Shown piece after piece: positions 26,001 through 33,413 of a stretch of DNA of 64,000 bases. Source of the stretch: Conus ventricosus (Eukaryota > Mollusca > Gastropoda > Neogastropoda > Conidae); the NCBI GenBank assembly GCA_018398815.1, contig CM031611.1:42448845-42512844 (forward strand), read 5' to 3'. The notes beneath the pieces are model-generated. The model was not told where the DNA came from. It saw only the letters and a program-made list of their open reading frames with translations, and searched no databases. The stretch's first letter is position 1; every line of letters begins with the position of its first letter. The position numbers and the translations under genes were made by a program.

Positions 26001-29000
26001 ATTCTTACCGAGTCCCTGCAGGTGAAAATTGAAACAAAGTTTGAAAAGAATTCTTACCGAGTCCCTGCAGGTGAAAATTGAAACAAATTTTGAAAAGAAT
26101 TCTTACTGAGTCCCTGCAGGTGAAAATTGAAACAAATTTTGAAAAGAATTCTTACCGAGTCCCTGCAGGTGAAAATTGAAACAAATTTAAAAAGAATTCT
26201 TACTGAGTCCCTGCAGGTGAAAATTGAAACAAATTTTAAAAAGAATTCTTACTGAGTCCCTGCAGGTGAAAATTGAAACAAATTTTGAAAAGAATTCTTA
26301 CTGAGTCCCTGCAGGTGAAAATTGAAACAAATTTTGAAAAGAATTCTTACTGAGTCCCTGCAGGTGAAAATGGAAACAAATTTTAAAAAGAATTCTTACT
26401 GAGTCCTGCAGGTGAAAATGGAAACAAATTTTGAAAAGAATTCTTACTGAGTCCCTGCAGGTGAAAATTGAAACAAATTTTGAAAAGAATTCTTACTGAG
26501 TCCCTGCAGGTGAAAATTGAAAACAAATTTTAAAAAGAATTCTTACTGAGTCCCTGCAGGTGAAAATTGAAACAAATTTTGAAAGAATTCTTACTGAGTC
26601 CCTGCAGGTGAAAATTGAAAACAATTTTGAAAAGAATTCTTACTGAGTCCCTGCAGGTGAAAATTGAAACAAATTTTGAAAAGAATTCTTACTGAGTCCC
26701 TGCAGGTGAAAATTGAAACAAATTTTGAAAAGAATTCTTACTGAGTCCCTGCACGTGGAAATTGAAACAAATTTTGAAAAGAATTCTTACTGAGTCCACC
26801 AGGCAACAGGGACAAACAGATGACGAGACAAGACACAACGCGTTTCAACCTCCTTAGTCTTCTTCAGGCAAGATAAACAACACTCAAGTCAATGAAAACG
26901 AAGAACGAACAATTACTTATATGCACACATCTAAAAACGGACATGAAGCGAAATGAGGAACAATGAAAAGTAGCATAGATAGCAAATATACTTTGTGACA
27001 TAGACGTAGTCTTCATCTCAAGAGCCTTCATGGGTTGAAAGATAGACTCGGCCTTTGTCACAAGAAACCCCAAGGGTTTATAGATATAACATGGTACCAA
27101 CGCATGTATTTGGACGGAATATGGTTTACCTTTGAACCTTAACCCTCTTGTATTCAGATTCTCTGAGGCCAAATTCCCCCTAGTTTTCAGATTCTTTTGG
27201 TGCATTTAGCCTTAAAATGGGTATGTGCAGTTCAGGCTTCACCACAACCAAGAATAAACCTCTAGAGCTACGAAATTCTGCATGTATGGTCACAAGGCTT
27301 TGTTCTATACTGTGAGCAAGATTTTGTGTGTCTCGAGGTGAAAGGTCGTGTCACTGTCACCAAAATGTCACCCAATGTGTCACATGTGATGGTGACAATT
27401 CTAATACAGCACACCAACATGCAGTTATCCCATGCACATGCATGTTAGTGTTGTAAAATGAAAGTTGGGGCCTACCTGAGATGATCTGTCTTCTGTCCAC
27501 CCGTTCAGTCCCCACAGGTAATCCACAGAATGTCACACACAACTAGTGAATTGTCACTACTGAACAGTTACTGTAAGTAAACTCAAGCACGGTTCATCAT
27601 TGTTTATCTGTAACTGTTCTAAGCACTTTATACATGTCCATATGTGAGGGGTATAAACAAAAAGAAATAATCGAGAGGGGTGGCAGTGTTCGGCAGTGAA
27701 TGCGCAGGGCCTGTCGGCTGTTGAAATGCGGCCACGTTGGCAGGATGTGTAGCCGGTCGCCATGTGGTTTGCAGAGCAGCGAGCGGCACGTTGTCTTCGG
27801 GGTCACTTTCAACATTTTTCTCTCCTTCATCGGTGCCAATTTCAACATCACTCTCTTCTCCTAACTCTCCATTTTCAAACTTCTCTACTTCTTGCAAAAT
27901 TTGATCCCACTCCTCCGCAGAATAATCAGGAATATCATCAAACTCGCTGTTGTTAGCAGACGACGCCATTGTGAAAATCGGTCAGTCTCACGCTCGACTG
28001 TTCGCTCGCAGTTTCTCCTCTCTTTTTGTGAATGGAAGTGGTGCCAGCATCCAAAAATAGTGCTGCCACATTACTGGGCTATAGTGGGAAATCCCCAACA
28101 ACTTTTAGTGGCTCTCCGAGCATTTTCACGGCGTCAGCACGTGATGGAAAAGTACCGTACACATGCGGCCCCGCTACTCCCGTTTGCGCCCGTTATGAAA
28201 TCTAGCGTGCAGTCTGAGCACTCCCGTCTGCGCCGTTACGAAAACTAGAGGGTTAAGTCGGTGCCCTTGTCATCTCTTCATATTCATGATGTTTGATTTG
28301 GGTTGCTGCTCTTATTATTTCCAATGTTTTGAGCAAAGGCTACTGGATTTCAGTCAGTAGTGTTGACAGAATAGGATGGTGTTCAATTTGGGAATATCTG
28401 TCTCCACTTTGTCCCCAGTATTGTAGTTTCAGCAAAGGCTTCTTTGTTCCAATCAGTATGCTGATGGGCAGTTCTGATTGAATTGTGTGATATTTGATTT
28501 AGGATGTTGTCTATATTTTTGTCAGTGTTTTCATTAAAGGTTACTTTGTTTCAATCAGTATGCTGTTAGGTAGTTTTAGGATGTTTGATCTGGGATGCCG
28601 TGTTCATTTTCTTCCAATGTTTTCAGCAAAGGTTACTTTGTTTTCAATCAGTATACTGTTAGGTAGTATCAGGATGTTTGATTTGGGATGCTGAGTTCAT
28701 TTGTTTCCAATGTTTTCAGCAAAGGTTACTTTGTTCAGCCGACCATCATGGAGACCTCAGATCCCAACAATAAACTGATGAAGGAGGTGAGAGTCTTGAC
28801 TGATTTGTTGTCCCCATTCTTTTGATAAATATTCAACCATATTGATTTGTTTTCAAACCACAGTGGAAGTGGTTGCATTCTGCAATGTTGTTGTTAGAGA
28901 CCAAATTCAGGGCTGCCTTCTGCAAATTTATCAAATTTCAGAGAAATGTGAAAATGAAAAACTTTGAGGGGGGGTAAATGTACTAAAGCAGAAAAAAAGG

Positions 29001-31741
29001 AAAATCAGGTGGAGAGAAAAATAAAGAAGTGGCAATAGAATCCACAGAGCACTGGTCGCGTTTTCAGGATAATGATGGCAGACGTCATAACATTGTGTGC
29101 AACTTTCCTTCACAAGACTTGGTAGTAACCCTTTTGTCTGCCTAACTTAGAGCAAAATGAGGTCAGGGTCTGACGTTGTGCATTAGCAAGACAGTACCAG
29201 CGTGAAAGAGATTGACATGAGCTGCATGAACAAGTGGTGCTGGTTGTAGTTGGATTAAGATTGACCGAAACTTAAATGAATGTCAGTGCACTGTATCAGC
29301 TTTTTTCAGTCAGTCTGTCTGTGTCATGTGGTATCCACGATAGGCAGATTGTAGTTAGTGATTGCTTGAAGTGTTCAATAATAAACTGACCGCTCACACT
29401 AGGTTAGTTTGTTACAGCATCTTCAATATCTGACCCTTGAAGTCTTTACTTCTGATGACTTACCTGTCCTCGTCAGTCTTTCTGTTCAGTCCTGCATGTA
29501 TGTAAATGATGTAAAAATGTCGGCTTTCAGGTTATGAGCCGAGCACAGAACGAATTCCAGTCACAAGCGTCACTATTTATAGTGCACAAGACAGAATGAT
29601 GTTGGTACAGTGTTATGAAAAACTTTTTTTTTGTAATGGCCACCCCAAAAAGATGGCGTTTATTTTGTTTTGTCTTGAAGATAAAGTGGACTGCAAATGG
29701 AAAGAAGTCCAATCTTTAACTGGGTTGTGGAAGTTTTGTTTTTTATCTCTGTATCATATATTTATATATATGTAGTCTTTGACTGGGTTTTGCATTTCTG
29801 TGTCTTTTACTTTATGTGTGTATGTATATATGAAAGTATATATATATATGTATGTATGTGAGTGTGTTGGTTTGTACAATTATCAGAATTCTGAAGCTTG
29901 CTTCTGATTGGTGCTGATTAATGGCTCCTTTCACCTGTGTTTTCATCAAATGTTTCTGTCATCCGCTGCCTCAGGAAATCTTCGGGCCTGTCCTGACCGT
30001 CTACCCCTATCCAGACGATCAGTATCTACAGGTGGCAGAACTGGCCAATGAGACCTCGCCCTTTGGCCTCACCGGCGCCATCTACGTGCAAGACCCGAAG
30101 GCGCGGGAAGAGCTGTGTGACATGTTCCGGGACGCTGCCGGCAACTTCTACATCAATGACAAGAGCACTGGATCTGTCGTGGGACAGCAGCCCTTCGGGG
30201 GAGCCAGGCTGTCAGGTGAGTCAGGTACCCTGTGTCCAGGTCTTTTACCCTGCCTCATGGTCTGTTACCCTGCCTCCAGCTCTGTTACCCTGCCTCCAAC
30301 TCTGTTACCCTGCCTCCAGTCTGTTACCCTGCCTTCAGTCTGTTACCCTGCCTCCAACTCTGTTACCCTGCCTCCAGTCTGTTGCCCTGCCTCCAGCTCT
30401 GTTACCCTGCCTCACAGTCTGTTTCCCTGTCAGCTCTGTTACCCTGCCTCCAGCTCTGTTACCCTGCCTCCAGCTCTGTTACCCTGCCTCCAGTCTGTTT
30501 CCCTGCCTCCAGTCTGTTACCCTGCCTCCAGCTCTGTTACCCTGCCTCCAGTCTGTTACCGTGCCTCCAGCTCTGTTACCCTGCCTCCAGCTCTGTTACC
30601 CTGCCTCCAGCTCTGTTACCCTGCCTCCAACTCTGTTACCCTGCCTCATGGTCTGTTACCGTGCCTCCAGCTCTGTTACCCTGCCTCCAGCCTGTTTCCC
30701 TGCCTCCAGCTCTGTTACCCTGCCTCCAGTCTGTTACCCTGCCTCATGGTCTGTTTCCCTGCCTCCAGCTCTGTTACCCTGCCTCCAGTCTGTTACCCTG
30801 CCTCCAGCTCTGTTACCCTGCCTCCAGTCTGTTACCGTGCCTCCAGCTCTGTTACCCTGCCTCATGGTCTGTTACCCTGCCTCCAGTCTGTTACCGTGCC
30901 TTATGGTCTGTTACCCTGCCTCCAGTCTGTTACCCTGCCTCCAGCTCTGTTACCCTGCCTCCAAACTCTGCAGTCACATCTACACATTACGCCCTTGGGG
31001 TGTTTTCTGATGTCTGTTCTTGACTGATTCCTAGCTTGCTGAGATGTCATGACATTTACCTAGATAATGTTCAGTTGTTAGATTCAAGTGAGAGTATGTA
31101 TCATGATTTAACACAAAAAAAACGACGCTAGCAGGGAAGAATTGCTTCACAGTGTTATTGTTTCACAGGGACCTTTGGACATGAGATTGTCAGCATTATA
31201 TCAGCTTGGGTTTGAGGCTGCCATGGAGAAGATCAAGTGGTCATCTTTTCCATACTTTCAGGTTTAACCCTTCCCAGAATTCACAGTCACTTCAGCTTAC
31301 TGGAAAACAAATCGAGCTGACTCTGCTTAACATAGGGGGGGGGGTCTGCAGCATGCAAAGGGCTGCAGCTTTCTGATAGTACATGTCGATGGGAAGGCTA
31401 TAATGGCTAGTTTGCTTGTGTCTCTTTATATGTTTATGGCTATAGTGGCTTGCTTGCTGGTATCTCTTTATATGTTTTTGTCTAAAAGATTTCACAAGAA
31501 ATTCACAAAGCTGGGGGGAGGGGAGGGGAGGGGAGGGGAGGGAAGGGTCTGCCATCTGTGTGGTGTCGGGAGAGAACAGACATGTGACGAAGATGTGACC
31601 GTCGTCCTGCTTCTTTGTCCAGGCACCAACGACAAGGCGGGGGGCCCACACTACCTGACCAAGTTTGTCTCCCAGCAAGCCATCAAGGAGCGGTCCAAGC
31701 CGATGACCAGCTGGAAATACCCCTCCATGGAGAAGAAGTGA
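6120..31741 (+). CDS. ALDH4A1: ALDH4A1, delta-1-pyrroline-5-carboxylate dehydrogenase, 3' ten exons (partial gene)
   Basis: Oxidises glutamate-gamma-semialdehyde (P5C) to glutamate with NAD+ in the mitochondrial matrix, the second step of proline breakdown. Exons at 6120-6199, 7467-7536, 9543-9616, 15550-15736, 18653-18726, 20143-20383, 24849-24934, 28720-28786, 29975-30215 and 31623-31741 together read as the middle and C-terminal parts of the ALDH4A1 family. Visible landmarks are [32 protein letters not shown], the catalytic Glu spanning the junction before CGGKN, the catalytic Cys in [33 protein letters not shown] and QQPFGGAR. Splice phases agree between neighbouring exons. The N-terminal roughly 170 residues with the targeting peptide lie left of the window. 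Three exons carry net one-base losses (see findings), so the copy is either mis-assembled or non-functional. Function is known for the family; activity of this copy is not shown. Confidence 0.93.
6200..7466. other. ALDH4A1 intron
   Basis: Holds a 30-base G run (6417-6446) and a GA/GT-rich stretch at 7090-7300. Nothing else recognised. Confidence 0.7.
7467..7536 (+). CDS. ALDH4A1: ALDH4A1 exon (YQPISPDNV...YRGLE)
   Basis: Of three overlapping AG acceptors (ttcagagag), the one ending at 7466 keeps phase with the upstream exon (AG+A = Arg) and gives [20 protein letters not shown] then GLE. The donor is GAG|GTGTGTGCG at 7537, running straight into a (GT)n microsatellite. Confidence 0.88.
7537..7702. 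repeat. (GT)n microsatellite starting at a splice donor
   Basis: GT-rich tract of about 165 bases that begins with the donor of the exon ending at 7536. Imperfect in the first half, perfect at 7653-7702. Confidence 0.95.
7703..8480. other. Unique intron sequence of ALDH4A1
   Basis: Apart from a (CT)n tract at 7780-7830, nothing recognised. Confidence 0.6.
8480..9535. repeat. 49-bp minisatellite ending at an ALDH4A1 acceptor
   Basis: About 21 imperfect units of gttgacagactggtggtg + ttttatggagatgttgac + atcactgaggggt, some with small deletions. The last unit runs into gactggtggttgtgtgacag, the acceptor used by the exon at 9543. Each unit has a gttgacag that resembles an acceptor. Confidence 0.95.
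9543..9616 (+). CDS. ALDH4A1: ALDH4A1 exon ([15 protein letters not shown]), frame-shifted
   Basis: Acceptor gtgtgacag ends at 9542; donor gtcagt at 9617. Reads [19 protein letters not shown] in frame 0. The expected end GPALM then appears only in the next frame, so the exon is 74 bases where 75 are needed. The shift falls at the CCCCC run near 9596-9600. A 49-bp tandem array reaches almost to the acceptor and a GT-rich tract starts at the donor. Confidence 0.85.
9617..9935. repeat. GT-rich cryptic microsatellite after a splice donor
   Basis: Starts a few bases after donor gtcagt at 9617; imperfect tgtgtg/tatgtg repeats to about 9930. Confidence 0.9.
9936..11660. other. ALDH4A1 intron, unique sequence
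   Basis: Degenerate repeats of a ttgatggttcagaattg-type motif are visible at 10255-10550 (about five spaced copies). No gene or mobile element recognised in the remainder. Confidence 0.55.
11665..14800. repeat. 37-bp minisatellite, about 84 units
   Basis: Unit ggtggtgtagatagtgcctg + tagggtggggcaaggca, with point variants (acc/gcc, gat/gac, gga) and one-base indels. Since three units make 111 bases, long open frames arise by chance on the minus strand (up to about 912 codons, [17 protein letters not shown]); they have no coding support. Confidence 0.97.
14876..15118 (-). mobile_element. Interspersed element family F, copy 1, with hammerhead-like motif
   Basis: Shares acaagacaaaagacg, gacctcttaggtcttcttc and the following aggacaatgaa...gaatgagc with copies at 25033-25400 and 26790-26965. 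On the minus strand it reads CTGAAGA, a short stem gacc/ggtc, then GAAAC. The end at 15095-15118 (ccacctgcagtcacctcact) is the reverse complement of the start of the 49-bp unit at 25.4 kb. Class uncertain; Penelope-like elements are known to carry such motifs. Confidence 0.6.
15550..15736 (+). CDS. ALDH4A1: ALDH4A1 exon (LWKPSDTA...CGINFTGSV), frame-shifted
   Basis: Acceptor gttgacag ends at 15549; donor AG|GTGGGC at 15737. Reads [20 protein letters not shown], then [20 protein letters not shown], then [10 protein letters not shown]. The following [11 protein letters not shown] is in the next frame: one base is missing at tccctgac (near 15698-15702), where an extra C would restore the family pattern. 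The exon otherwise matches the NAD-binding ALDH core. Confidence 0.9.
15737..16099. other. ALDH4A1 intron, unique sequence
   Basis: Nothing recognised between the donor at 15737 and repeat family B. Confidence 0.6.
16100..16250 (-). repeat. Interspersed repeat family B, copy 2
   Basis: Minus-strand copy of the family at 1022-1172. It ends right beside the 5-bp target duplication of the TIR element that begins at 16261. Confidence 0.65.
16261..16901. mobile_element. Non-autonomous TIR element, CAGGGTTC ends, 5-bp target duplication
   Basis: Begins cagggttcgtacag and ends gtgaacccag (last base pair changed from the expected gaaccctg). Flanked by TGAAA at 16256-16260 and 16902-16906. The interior is rich in agtccttaaaa motifs on both arms. 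A second, shorter copy is at 35326-35686. No transposase. CAGGG-ended short elements are usually assigned to hAT; that assignment is inference. Confidence 0.8.
16999..18071. mobile_element. Non-autonomous TIR element flanked by TA (CTGTAAAGTTCGG ends)
   Basis: Left end ctgtaaagttcggactataa, right end reverse-complements to ccgtaaagttcggtctattg; outer 13 bases differ at one position. Flanked by TA at 16997-16998 and 18072-18073. Subterminal gcggctta and gcagcttattt motifs occur at 17050-17080 and 17964-18040. No transposase frame. TA duplication suggests the Tc1/mariner group, not proven. Confidence 0.75.
18112..18560 (+). repeat. Interspersed repeat family A, copy 2
   Basis: Plus-strand copy of the family seen at 48-585, with atgccctgctctcatg near its start, accactgaagtgactcgg, ctctggtgggttgcctcttg and an A-rich end at 18530-18540. 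It lies directly after the TIR element ending at 18071 and about 90 bases before an ALDH4A1 exon. Interrupted by an 11-base G run near 18219. Confidence 0.7.
18653..18726 (+). CDS. ALDH4A1: ALDH4A1 exon ([21 protein letters not shown])
   Basis: Acceptor ctcttgcttccag ends at 18652; donor gtgagc at 18727. AG from the previous exon plus A gives Arg, then [20 protein letters not shown] and RLIG, ending with one base of the catalytic-Glu codon, which is completed by the exon at 20143. Confidence 0.92.
18727..20142. other. ALDH4A1 intron with (GT)n and long G run
   Basis: (GT)n at 19169-19215; G run at 19506-19540 (interrupted); 51-base G run at 20024-20074. A duplicate of the acceptor region, tgtgcag|aatatttgg, sits at 20012-20023. 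No gene. Confidence 0.7.
20143..20383 (+). CDS. ALDH4A1: ALDH4A1 exon with catalytic Cys (GQKCSACSR), frame-shifted near its end
   Basis: Acceptor gtctgtgcag ends at 20142; donor gtaagt at 20384. Completes Glu (G+AA), then [32 protein letters not shown] with the catalytic Cys, and [18 protein letters not shown]. The expected VTAVIDDK just before the donor is in another frame; the disturbance is at the gagagagagaac run (about 20345-20356). Net length is one base short of phase. A 51-base G run ends 68 bases before the exon. Confidence 0.92.
20384..21889. other. ALDH4A1 intron, mostly unique
   Basis: A short (GT)n occurs at 20733-20752. No gene or element is recognised until the LINE starting near 21890. 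Confidence 0.6.
21890..24400 (-). mobile_element. 5'-truncated non-LTR retrotransposon (LINE), decayed
   Basis: Minus strand, 5' to 3': a pre-RT linker ([15 protein letters not shown] near 24175), the RT start ending in NYRPISL (23509-24150), a [13 protein letters not shown] block followed by stops (near 23130), FADDTS (near 23055), then a C-terminal YKNSFFPS block (near 22350) and EHFLLHCPL (near 22100). Many frameshifts and stops, so it cannot make an intact protein. The endonuclease is absent. Clade not determined. Confidence 0.88.
23509..24150 (-). pseudogene. Reverse transcriptase N-terminal fragment of the LINE
   Basis: A 213-residue open stretch, lysine-rich at the start ([16 protein letters not shown]) followed by KSNKATGPD-type sequence ([16 protein letters not shown]) and [20 protein letters not shown] at the end, as in LINE-type RTs. 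The catalytic FADD motif is in a different frame downstream. Confidence 0.88.
24401..24848. other. ALDH4A1 intron, unique
   Basis: Nothing recognised apart from an imperfect duplication of a ggtctrtgaaaagggacat type motif at 24450-24515. Confidence 0.5.
24849..24934 (+). CDS. ALDH4A1: ALDH4A1 exon ([15 protein letters not shown])
   Basis: Acceptor atgtgtgcag ends at 24848; donor AG|GTCAGT at 24935. Reads [20 protein letters not shown] then VAGGTCDD, matching the ARIKKWLEHA...AGGKCDD stretch of the family. Ends with AG, completed by C of the next exon. Confidence 0.93.
25033..25400 (-). mobile_element. Interspersed element family F, copy 2
   Basis: Contains acaagacaaaacacgacg, then gacctcttaggtcttcttcc, and aggacaatgaacacg, as at 14876 and 26790. 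The hammerhead-like core here is altered (gtcaaaac instead of gtcgaaac on the minus strand). Both its start and its end contain gtgaggtgactgc, the seed of the adjacent 49-bp array. Confidence 0.65.
25373..26795. repeat. 49-bp minisatellite derived from element F
   Basis: About 29 units of gtccctgcaggtgaaaattg + aaacaaattttgaaaagaat + tcttactga, differing at a few positions (ttttgaaa/ttttaaaa, accgag/actgag). Each unit carries gaattc and cctgcagg. It lies between two F copies and its unit is present once in the body of F at 25033-25080. Confidence 0.96.
26790..26965 (-). mobile_element. Interspersed element family F, copy 3
   Basis: aacagggacaaacagatgac, then acgcgtttcaacctccttag, tcttcttcaggcaagataaa and gaagaacgaacaa...acttatatgcacacat. 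The minus strand again has CTGAAGA ... GAAAC with the stem partly changed. Confidence 0.65.
27143..28252 (-). mobile_element. piggyBac-type element, deleted copy
   Basis: Flanked by TTAA at 27139-27142 and 28253-28256. Ends are CCCTCTTGTATTC and, reverse-complemented, CCCTCTAGTTTTC. It carries only the N-terminal part of a transposase (27628-27969, minus), so it is non-autonomous. TTAA targets and CCCT ends are established piggyBac traits. Confidence 0.85.
27628..27969 (-). pseudogene. piggyBac transposase N-terminal remnant
   Basis: Begins [20 protein letters not shown] with an acidic stretch ([20 protein letters not shown]) and ends WRP...[20 protein letters not shown] then FFLFIPL, the usual start of the piggyBac transposase core (TP and phenylalanine-rich segment). 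The catalytic Asp-containing part is missing. Confidence 0.82.
28290..28719. repeat. Tandem duplication of the acceptor region of the next ALDH4A1 exon
   Basis: Five units of 93-101 bp, each containing gtttgattt, ccaatgtttt and cagcaaaggttactttg-like sequence. The last is the real acceptor and exon start at 28720. The copies near 28430 and 28624 keep a perfect cag|caaagg acceptor; those near 28330 and 28531 are degraded (gag, cat). Confidence 0.88.
28720..28786 (+). CDS. ALDH4A1: ALDH4A1 exon ([15 protein letters not shown])
   Basis: Acceptor aatgttttcag ends at 28719; donor gtgaga at 28787. AG+C gives Ser, then [20 protein letters not shown] and KE, equivalent to GYFVEPCIVES in the family. 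Four earlier copies of this acceptor region, with up to about 17 exon bases, lie in the intron between 28290 and 28660. Confidence 0.92.
28787..29974. other. ALDH4A1 intron, unique
   Basis: Short (TA)n/(TATG)n tract at 29755-29865. No gene or element recognised. Confidence 0.6.
29975..30215 (+). CDS. ALDH4A1: ALDH4A1 exon ([10 protein letters not shown]...FGGARLSG)
   Basis: Acceptor ccgctgcctcag ends at 29974; donor gtgagt at 30216. Continuous frame: [62 protein letters not shown]. Contains the EIFGPV and FGG motifs of the ALDH superfamily. An 18-20-bp tandem array begins within about 25 bases of the donor. Confidence 0.95.
30222..30970. repeat. 18-20-bp minisatellite (ctgttaccctgcctccag)
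   Basis: About 38 units, with alternating +ct, catggt and gtgcc variants. It begins next to the donor at 30216. All three plus-strand frames stay open for hundreds of codons ([15 protein letters not shown]), an artefact of the repeat. Confidence 0.96.
30971..31622. other. Last ALDH4A1 intron, remainder
   Basis: A duplicated stretch (tggctagtttgcttg...tctctttatatgttt) occurs at 31403-31480 and a (GGGGA)n tract at 31513-31545. No gene. Confidence 0.6.
31623..31741 (+). CDS. ALDH4A1: ALDH4A1 terminal exon with stop codon
   Basis: Acceptor ctttgtccag ends at 31622. G+GC gives Gly, then [38 protein letters not shown] and TGA at 31739-31741. Matches the family C-terminus (GGPHY...). No AATAAA is evident close downstream, so the 3' UTR length is not defined here. 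Confidence 0.95.
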
Positions 31742-32087
31742 ACAGGGGACACCACTCTCGTGTGAATGGCGGCCTGCTTGCGAAGGAGGTTAGGGCCTGG
31801 GTGAAGAAGACCTGTGTGATGAGACCTTTCCAGAGACTAGGGGTGGCCAGAAGAAACAGTGTGTCACATATTCCATCGTGTGTACTGCTTGATGTGATCA
31901 GTGGCTTGGTGTTAACGCAGCAGATGTATTCCATGTATTCCAATATTTGGGCAACCTTTTTTCTTCTTTTTTTTTTAACAGATCTGAACCAGAGTGATTC
32001 ATTTTCGTGTCTTGGGATAGAGGAAAAGAATGTGTGCCCCCTCCCAAAAATTGAATGTAAACTATGATAGGTGCTGTCGTTTGGTGT

Positions 32088-32119
<32 letters not shown>

Positions 32120-33409
32120 TGTGTTTGTGTATGTGTGTGTACACATGTGGATGGTTGTATTCAAGTATTCATTTAAAGTTTTGAAGGAAGAAAAAGACAT
32201 GATGTTTAACTGTTGCTGAAAATAGTTGGGTTTTTTTTTCTGATTTTGTTATTGCATCTTTGAAATAGCTGTGGAAGTTCATTATTCACATGTCAGCACT
32301 GGCATACATTTATGCAAACACTTCCCTGTCACACACTCTCGTATACACATGAAGGCAAACATGCCTGTGCGTGCCCTCACACCCTGCATGCACAAGATAA
32401 GGGCAAGCGTAAGTGCAGACGCAACATTTTGTTGAACAAGAAATATCTTGTGAATTTTTTCCTAGTTGCAAGTTGTTTCGTTCTTGGGTTGGGGGGGGGG
32501 TTGGGGGGGGGGGGGGGGTCTACCAAAAAGAGGCCTTGATTCGGTGCATATGTGTACAGTGCGTATGTTTTCACAACTTGCCCCTTTTCCCTCGTGCATT
32601 CCCTGGGCTTGCTTTCACCACAGCTCATCTCCAAATGAAGGCTTTCCTTTTTCTTTTTTTTCAAAAAGGATGCATTTTTAAACCTGCATTTATCAGTCTC
32701 TCCAGTCTTAGTTTGTTGCTGACGGCACTTCTTGTCAGAAGTTCAAATGTTTGTATTCTGACACTGTTGGGGGTAGGGGTGGGTGGTTTTGATTTTGTTG
32801 TTGTTCTTTGTTTCAATTGCTTGTCTTTGGTTTAATTTTTTTTTTAGCTTGCTGCATTCATTCATCACATGTGAATGTATATATATTTATGCTTTACACC
32901 AGAGATTGAAACCTTGTGACTTTTAAAAAAATTATTATTATTATTATTTAACCTGAAAATGCAAATGAAGTGCATGTTACACATATTGTAAGGGTGGCAT
33001 GTGCACTTTTTTGTTGTTGTTGCTTTGTTGAGAACTGTTACAGTGAAGTTATGTAAACCAGATTTTTTTGGTTATACCAGAGAATGGGCGATGTTGGTTA
33101 GGAACTTTGACTCTTTGCAGTGAGAGTATTTGTGATTGTTGAGGACGAGTTTCCCCTTTCTTTGACCATACAAGATGGAGAATTCATATGGCTGAAATTA
33201 ATACTCTGTTGGTCGACAGGTTTTTCTTTGAACAACAACATGCAGAGAGTTTCCTGTTTTCCAAACCAGTCTGTATATCTGTACTGTGTGAACTGAAAGG
33301 GTAAGGATACTTATTCAGTATCTCAGTAATCCTGTCTTAAAGTCAGAACTGATGTGGCATGTTCTGAAGTTACATTAGTAAGGTGGATTTGTAGTGTCAA
33401 AAATCTCTT
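31742..33409. other. ALDH4A1 3' UTR / downstream
   Basis: Contains (GA)n at 32090-32120, a G-rich run at 32490-32518 and (ATT)n at 32930-32950. No polyadenylation signal can be assigned with confidence. No other gene. Confidence 0.5.
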
Positions 33410-33413
33410 TTAA

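Noticed and set aside
25373..26795. CRISPR-like array
   Set aside because: Units are contiguous without unique spacers and the genome is eukaryotic.
29921..31027. Long open frames in all three plus-strand frames after 30215
   Set aside because: Product of the 18-20-bp array beyond a clear splice donor; only 29975-30215 is coding.
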